Origin: Diplosphaera chodatii
Lineage: Eukaryota; Chlorophyta; Trebouxiophyceae; Prasiolales; Stichococcaceae
Assembly: GCA_032358165.1 (NCBI GenBank)
Contig: JAALGY010000039.1
Span: 1,178,001 to 1,242,000 of the forward strand
Direction of reading: 5' to 3'
DNA: 64,000 bases
Under the pieces are notes generated by a model that was not told the origin of the DNA, did no database searches, and saw only the letters and a list, made by a program, of their open reading frames with translations. Both the position numbers and the translations under genes were made by a program. The first letter of the stretch is position 1; every line of letters begins with the position of its first letter. Shown piece after piece: positions 58,101-64,000 of the stretch.

Positions 58101-60596
58101 CAGCCGCCTTGAGCAGCTCCGCGGCAATCAGCTCGAAGATGGTCTTCTTCAGCAGGTTGCCTTGCGAGAAGCGCTGCAGTGGGAGGGGAACCAGGAGCCC
58201 TCAGCATCCAAGCACCCACATGCAGCCGTCATGATACGCAGTTTGTGGCAAGATTTGTCCACAACACCAGCATGGCAAGTGAGTGTGCTGTAGGGTATGT
58301 GCCAGACACTGTCAGGGTTTAGCTGCACCTGCAGGCGCTGCACGACGGTCTTGTCCAGGGGCGCACCCTCGCCGCGGTCAGCCGTGGTGCCGCCGTGCAG
58401 CCACGGGTGCTTCAGGGCCTCCCGCGCCGTCGGCCGCTGCTTCGGGTCCCTGCACACCAGATGTGACCAGCTTGAGCTTGCCTGCAGCGCCAAATTCTTT
58501 CAGCCAGAACCCCGAAGTGAGCGTCGCTGGCTGCCTGCCACTGCACATTTCATGCAGGCACAGGCTGCAGTTGCCGTGGAACCGGGCAAGCGGATGCTGT
58601 GGACACGCACTTGTTGAGCAGCTTCTTGACGAAGTCCTTGGCCTCGTCGGAGATGTCTGCCCAGGCGGAGCCCGTCACCTTGGGGTCCTCCGCAAAGATC
58701 GCCTGGCTGCAGTGTCAAAAAAATTGCAGGGTCAGCAGGATGCTACACTACAGCCGTGCAGTAGGTATACAGCTTGCATCTGCCTTAGGTGCTGCAGCGG
58801 ATCCAGCAAGTAGCTGGCATTCTGTGAGGCTTCATTACAGTCTGCTGTGATGTTGACATTACATTGGGTGCAGCCTTCACAAGGTGCAGATCCCTGATGC
58901 AGGGCTTACCCTGAGTCAGTGGGCAAACACAGTGATACATGCTGCACCTGGTGCCACGTGAAAAGGGTGCCAGTAGGCAAAGTACATTTGCAGCAGCTCA
59001 CTAGATCTTGGAGATGGCGGGCGAGCGCGGGCTCTTGCGGTCGTCGAAGGGCAGGTAGCCCGACAGCAGCTGGTAGCACATCACCCCGGCCGCCCACACG
59101 TCTGACGGCGGCCCCACCTCGCAGTTCAGCACCTCCGGTGCCATGTACCTGGTGGAAAGCTTGAGCAATTGATGATCGTCAAAATCACACCATTGCCATA
59201 CCCCCAACCACATCCCAGGTTGCATACACCACACACGCGATCAGGTGCAGCGGTCACAAGCATCCTACAGACTCCAACAGTGTCTGTGTGCGCAGGTGCT
59301 AGCCTCACTCGACCGCACAACCACATTGGTGGGTGATCTGACAAGGCCAGCAGGCTGTGGTGCCACAAGCAAGTAGACTATGAGCTTTCAGGCAAGGGCC
59401 AAGCACAGCACACCAGGGGGTGCCCTCAAGGCCCAGGTCGGTCCTTGGCAGCGCCTCCGGATCGAAGAACACCGCCAGCCCAAAGTCTGTACAGAATGGT
59501 CAGAACGATGAGAACGCCCTGTACTGTGCTGCAATGATGACCGGGCTGACAATCTGTGCACAGGGAGGGTCACTAGACTCCGTCACGAACCCACAGCACA
59601 CAGCGACGGTATATACCCAATTGCATGACACTTTGTGCGGGTGATGCTTACCAATGGCTTTGAGGGGTGCCTTCGGGGAATCGGACAGCAGCATGAAGTT
59701 GCCGGGCTTGATGTCGCGGTGCAGGATGCGCTGGCTGTGGCACTGCGCGATGGTGCGCAGCACCGCCCGCATGTAGCTGGACACCTGCGCACCCGCAAGG
59801 GAGGTTGACTTGACCAGGCTGGTGCGGCACACCTGCCAAGTACTCTCTGCGTATGATGCACGGCACTGCTGGCACCCGCTCCGCTTCAGGCGCGGACATG
59901 ACACAAATGGGTGGACGCCACATGCGCGGGGCATACCGTACAGACTTGCATGCTGCGGCAGCTGGCAATGCAGCTCCTTCGATAAATCAAACGCATGCTG
60001 GCTTGCATGTACCAGCCACAGCGGCTCAGCGCAGTACCTGCGCCAATGCAATGGCAGTGCCAAGTCCACCACAACATGGTCGCCACAGGGGGGCTCTCAC
60101 CGTCCGCTCGGAGTAGTGGGCGCGGCCGATGCGGTGCCACAGCTCGCCGCCCTTGCACCACTCCATGACGATGTGCACGTCTGTCGCATCCTCATATGCG
60201 CCCTTCAGCTGCGCCACGTTCAGGCTCCCGCGCAGCCGCCGCATCACCTGAGCATGGCGGGTGGCCAGCTGCCATGCTGTTCAAGCATGTAGGATAGCAA
60301 GATGCCAGCATACCACATCGTGCATCGTTCCAGCCTACCTCCAGCTCCCTTTTGATCTTCTCCAGGTGCTGCTGCTGCTTTGCAGCCGACAGGTTGGGCA
60401 CCGCAAGCCGCTTGACGATGGTCTTGCACGCCAGCTGCTCGCCGGTGTGGCTGTCAGTGACCGCCCGCACGACACCAAAGCCGCCGCGGCCCAGCTCCTG
60501 CCCGAAGGTGAAGCGCTGGCTGAAGTCGCGGGACAGGCCGATGGACACATCGGTGTCGTGTTTCGTCTGCACGTCCCACGCATCCACCCGCGGCAT
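52141..60596 (-). CDS. CDPK-like protein kinase with very long linker and degenerate EF-hands
   Basis: Kinase exons keep phase: 60339-60596, 60101-60247, 59652-59784, 59414-59486, 59002-59148, 58611-58706, 58329-58449 and 58081-58173. They show LGRGGFGVVRAV, CKTIVKR, IVMEWCKGGEL, HRDIKPGNFML, DFGLAVFF, GTPWYMAPEVL, SDVWAAGVMCYQLLSGYLPF and DPKQRPTAREALKHPWLHGG, the CDPK/CaMK pattern, followed by SQGNLLKKTIFELIAAEL like a CDPK junction. Then 57848-57924, 57560-57681, 57260-57465 and 56895-57032 keep phase and begin a linker of roughly 500 residues rich in Ser, Gly and Asp. Likely linker exons lie near 56560-56683, 56192-56252, 55710-55932, 55236-55441, 54660-54862 and 54385-54556. The C-terminus (53799-53921, 53326-53498, 52859-53040, 52141-52289) has EF-hand-like helices: ASSGDGSFHKRELDAAF, GYALEPTEVKRLLEQM, AFDEIERKGGVG and EIDFDGFLRML. 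Most calcium ligands are missing. ATG at 60596 is the first in frame. Total near 1,050-1,100 residues. Confidence 0.8.
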
Positions 60597-62196
60597 CCCA
60601 ACTCCACCACCCTCTGACACTTGCGCTCTCTCAGACGCTGAGGCCGCCTCTAAGCTCCCTCAGCAGCCACGGATGCCTGCTGGATGCTGACAAGGCGTCT
60701 GGCTCTGCCGAGATGAGAGCCTACTTCACGACAATTGTATCAAGAGTAGATGGCTCTGGCGCTCTGTGTTGCTGATGGCGCCCTGACACGCAGTTCAAGG
60801 GTGCAGAACAGCCTGTGCAGACAGAAGGTTAATAGCGTTTGCGCCAAATGCGGCCGATACGCACTGCGTATCGGCGTGGGGCCAATCGATGTGCACTGTG
60901 AACTATCAGAAAGGTCTTGCAATGGCGGTCGCTGAGTATGAGTGCGCTGGCAGTATTTGCTGAAGGTGCCATCAGGCCTGCGAGCCAGTCAGCAGCTTTG
61001 GTAAACCCTCACATCACCACAGGGCTGGCCACCCCGGACCTCAGCCCACTGCGGCCTCCGGCATCAGTGCTGGCCCACTGTTGACCATCTGTTTACAGCA
61101 CTAGCATACACGATATCTACCACTTGATGTCATCAGACCAAAAGGTGATGTAAACGCACGCCGAAACCATACGTGCAGCCAGTCCGACAGACACACACCA
61201 GTCACAACACAAGAGTACAATTCATAATGGTATGAAACGCAAGCATACAGTGACCATACATACAAGCATGCCGCTAAGTCAGTAGGCACGCCGTCAAAAG
61301 TGCGCACTGCCCATCTGCTGCACCGTGCAGCACTTGACAATCTGCGACACATTGTTGCAAGCTGCGACCGCTCCATCTGCCCTTGGCGTCGTACAGATCC
61401 GCCTGCGGTCTGGCGGCTTGGTGGACCGTCAACTGCCTAGGAGTGGCATTCGGCCGTGGGCCAGCCGCCAATCGTCTGCTGACCCCTGGCTGGCATGCTG
61501 TCGGCAGTACGCCTCCCCCCGCTCGGCAGCCCTGTATCCAGAATGTGCATGACCTACAGTGTGTGCATGTGCTTTTGTCTCTCAGAAAGAGCACACACGC
61601 CTTGAGCAGCAGGTAAGACAAGATGGGCAGCTCTGGAACGGGACGTGCTGGAGCGGCGAGAAAGGGGCAGTGCCCTACCGCAAAGCCATGGCCAGCTGCG
61701 TCTGCCATGTGGGGCTCCGCAGCCGGCAGCCACGAATCGGCAGGCTTTGTCGCAGCCAGTGCTGCATGCACCTGCGGACACACATGCTGCACCTCAGGAG
61801 CAGCGTGCTGGGGATTCAAGCATGCATGGCGCATTTGACGCAACTGCAGGGTATGCTACACCCCCTGCCTCATGCAACATGTGCTCTTGCTCTGCTGCGC
61901 TTGTCATGCAAAATATTGTGACCAAGGAGACTGGACGACCTGTGACATGCATGCTCACTCACCAGTAGTCCCTGCAAGCTGTGTGCCCACGATGCAGGAC
62001 TGCCCGCAGGTTGACCCTCTGAAGTGGCATTGCACGCAGTTGCGGCGCCCACATCTCATTGCTTGTGGCCAACGTGCACCTGCCTCACACGTTCTGCTTC
62101 AGGGCCCGATGCATTTTGTGCACACAAGACAGCATTCAGCAACATGTCACGCAGCTCAAGACCAGCAGTGCAGAACGCTACAGTTCAACAACGAAC
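60597..62196. other. Kinase upstream region; possible further F-box gene exons
   Basis: The left end should hold the kinase promoter. Exons downstream of the F-box exon (minus strand) are expected here. A candidate near 61690-61770 reads SPTWQTQLAMALR on the minus strand, but it could not be tied to the F-box exon by phase. Otherwise no gene was recognised. Confidence 0.3.
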
Positions 62197-62294
62197 CATC
62201 GGCGAGATACGGCGGCAGCCCGCAGCAGGTCAGTTGGGCTCAAGCACAGCAGCACCAGGCGCAGCACGTCGTCTGGCAGGTCCGCTACACACAT
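62197..62294 (-). CDS. F-box exon of an otherwise unresolved gene
   Basis: The minus-strand frame from ATG at 62294 gives MCVADLPDDVLRLVLLCLSP followed by TDLLRAAAVSRRW, a clear F-box (L-P-D-D-V-L, L-L-x-x-x-x-V-S-R-x-W). The exon ends at a GT donor after the Trp codon, the same place as in the F-box gene at 4066. The protein would be an SCF ligase adaptor; no recognition domain was identified. Upstream in-frame Met codons exist, so the start is not fixed. Confidence 0.6.
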
Positions 62295-63125
62295 GTCGCC
62301 TGCCACGTGCACACATCTGCTGTATGGCATGGGCGTGCCTGTATGCCTGCCATATGGCTGGGTAGTGAAGCATGCATGTCTGGGCATGCAGGCATCCTGC
62401 CCACGCACTGACGGCGCGCTCAAGGGCATCACAGGTCGCTGTTACTGTCATGTACACCTGCATCAGCGATACCTGGTCGTTCACAGCACTTCTGCATCAC
62501 CCAAAAATACAGCCTGGCCACATGCCTTGTCTATCAAGCGCCCTGGCACCCGTCGCTGCACACTTGCACTCTACAGTACATTTGAGAGCCTAAAGCAGCT
62601 TTTGCCAAGGTTCTGTGCCCGTTGCTCACTCTTTTGAGTTCCTGCTGCTGCTGCTGCCTCGACCTGTCCGCTAAGATGGAGCAAAGCAAACGCCACTCAA
62701 CGCCGAAGCCGTTGTGCTAACCCCTTGCCTACTCTACCTTGTCAGTTGCATGTCTGAGCGAGCGCACGGAACCCTGGCGAAGCTGCAGTACTCGATCTGC
62801 CCCTCCCATTTGCCAGGTCAGCAGGTGCAGACCAGGGGGCGAACGGGTGCACGCTACTCAGTGCACTACTTGGAGCGTGCAAGTCTGTGCATCTCTCACC
62901 GCAGGTCTCTTCAGTCACCGCAAAGATCCCCCTTCAAGTGATCATAGGGAAGATTGCACGCAGGGATGAGTGCGCACGACAGGAGCCACCGCACGGATCC
63001 CCGACATGCAACAATGACGGAAGCCACGCGCTATGCACATGGCAACGCTGAAGAAGACATCAGTCTGCAAGAAAAGGAGGTGTAATGGTGTGTTCACGTG
63101 GCACTCCTGAAGGCACTATGCACAC
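62295..63125. other. Spacer, no gene seen
   Basis: Contains the upstream side of the F-box exon and the 3' flank of the last gene. No motif-bearing frame was found. Confidence 0.4.
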
Positions 63126-64000
63126 TCATTGCTCGCTGCGAGACTGCAGTTCCCGCTCGCTCGGCAGGAAGGCAAGCCGTTGCCGGCCGTAGTCCAGCAG
63201 CAGCGTCGAGCGGGTCAGCAGGTCGGCGCAGATCAGGCCCCTGCAGACCAGGGTATGCCTTGTGCTGAGTGGTCGAAAACGTTGAACTGGGCTGGCTGCA
63301 CAGTGCACGACTGAGCGTGCATGACAGCAGCCTTACGCTGCTATCCGCCCAACAAAGGGAGATGGCGGTTTGGCAGCGTCACATGATGCTATGGGGATAT
63401 ATGTGTGCCGCCACCTGGAGTAGCAGGACAGTTCGAAGCCGGTGTCCACAAATAGGCAGCTGACATCTGGCCAGCGGCGCCCGCCGAGCTCCGCCCACGG
63501 CAGCCGCCCCAGGGTGGCCCGCGTGTTCGCCCCCGCCTCGCCCCCCACGCCCTGCACACGGCAGCAGCTGCACATGCTGTTCACCTGAGATGCTTCAAAT
63601 GACAGATACACGGCCACCAATGCGCCACTACCTTGATGCTCAACGCCAGGCAGAAGACAAGAAGTGCAGCGAAGCAGGAGGGCCAGCTGGCCTTACGCGC
63701 AACGGTGGTGGGCATGTCACACAGCCTGCGGCAGGAGTCGAAAGTGCCGCGGCATGGACACGGTTTGTCGATGCACCTTGACGATGCGGAGGTTGCTGGC
63801 GCCGCTGCGCTTCGGGGCCGCCAGCGCAAGCGCATCCGCCGCCCGCAGGGGGAATATCAGGTCGGACCCGCCGGCGCCTGCACCACCCAGCAACCGTAGA
63901 TTTGCACCCACATGATATGTCAAAGCTTGGAGGGTTTCCATACCTGTAAAAACAGGCGGGCCCAAAAGCAAGTGCAGCACACGGGAGCCGCTCGATGGCG
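63126..64000 (-). CDS. Possible retropepsin-like protein, 5' part outside window
   Basis: Minus-strand exons: 63944 to beyond 64000, 63777-63877, 63415-63551 and 63126-63240 (TGA), all in phase. The 66-nt intron 63878-63943 is a multiple of three with an open frame, so it may be retained. The visible protein reads LHLLLGPPVFTGAGGSDLIF, then ADALALAAPKRSGASNLRIV, LGRLPWAELGGRRWPDVSC, FVDTGFELSCY and finally GLICADLLTRSTLLLDYGRQ followed by RLAFLPSE. The last part resembles the C-terminal half of retropepsin-like aspartic proteases (G-x-x-x-x-D-(F/L)-L-x-R followed by D-Y-x-x-x-R-L). The catalytic Asp is uncertain: the expected D-T-G position reads F-T-G, while a D-T-G occurs later. The family call is tentative; the complete gene is needed to judge it. 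Confidence 0.45.

Noticed and set aside
1..64000. CRISPR array, insertion sequence, prophage or bacterial operon
   Set aside because: No regularly spaced direct repeats, transposase or phage motifs, and no intron-less gene runs. The gene structure is eukaryotic throughout.

Overview
This is nuclear DNA from a green alga, most likely a core chlorophyte. It is GC-rich and eukaryotic. Almost every gene is cut into short exons (about 60-200 nt) by GT-AG introns of about 100-300 nt, many of whose acceptors are preceded by TGCAG. CAG and GCN codons are abundant, and a plant-type telomere motif (TTTAGGG) turns up inside introns. Gene content fits: a SYP1-type syntaxin, a plant-like NAD kinase, a MAK/MOK/LF4-family kinase and a secreted beta-helix protein. 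No bacterial operon, phage, CRISPR array, rRNA or convincing complete tRNA was seen. All gene models were built by hand from splice sites and reading phase. Where I call an exon chain resolved, every junction keeps the frame.

Layout, left to right. 0.8-2.9 kb (-): a PARP-type ADP-ribosyltransferase with an ankyrin-like stretch. 3.4-3.9 kb (-): a doubtful 152-residue ORF. 4.1-5.1 kb (+): a small F-box protein. 5.8-6.9 kb (-): a SMYD-like SET-domain protein. 7.7-10.9 kb (-): a syntaxin in 11 exons. 11.8-16.1 kb (-): a secreted right-handed beta-helix protein in 14 exons. 17.6-22.0 kb (+): an LF4/MOK-like kinase in 16 exons. 22.7-26.6 kb (+): an NAD kinase in 11 exons. 27.0-29.1 kb (-): alpha-SNAP in 6 exons. 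29.8-33.3 kb (-): an acidic, probably mitochondrial protein of unknown function. 34.0-42.3 kb (-): ankyrin and armadillo repeats, perhaps one large gene. 44.2-50.4 kb (+): a low-complexity coiled-coil protein. 52.1-60.6 kb (-): a very long CDPK-like kinase with degenerate EF-hands. 62.2 kb (-): an F-box exon. 63.1-64.0 kb (-): the 3' part of a possible retropepsin-like protein.

The genes do not form one pathway. Two belong to the same machine: the syntaxin is a Q-SNARE, and alpha-SNAP recruits NSF to take SNARE complexes apart. They lie 17 kb apart with unrelated genes between, so this may be chance. The most unusual features are structural. Three places show partial tandem copies of exon starts; one of these in the syntaxin is an in-frame alternative acceptor that would insert 25 residues. 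Several introns use GC-AG junctions. Telomere-like repeats lie right beside splice sites. The beta-helix gene appears to contain a 23-nt micro-exon.
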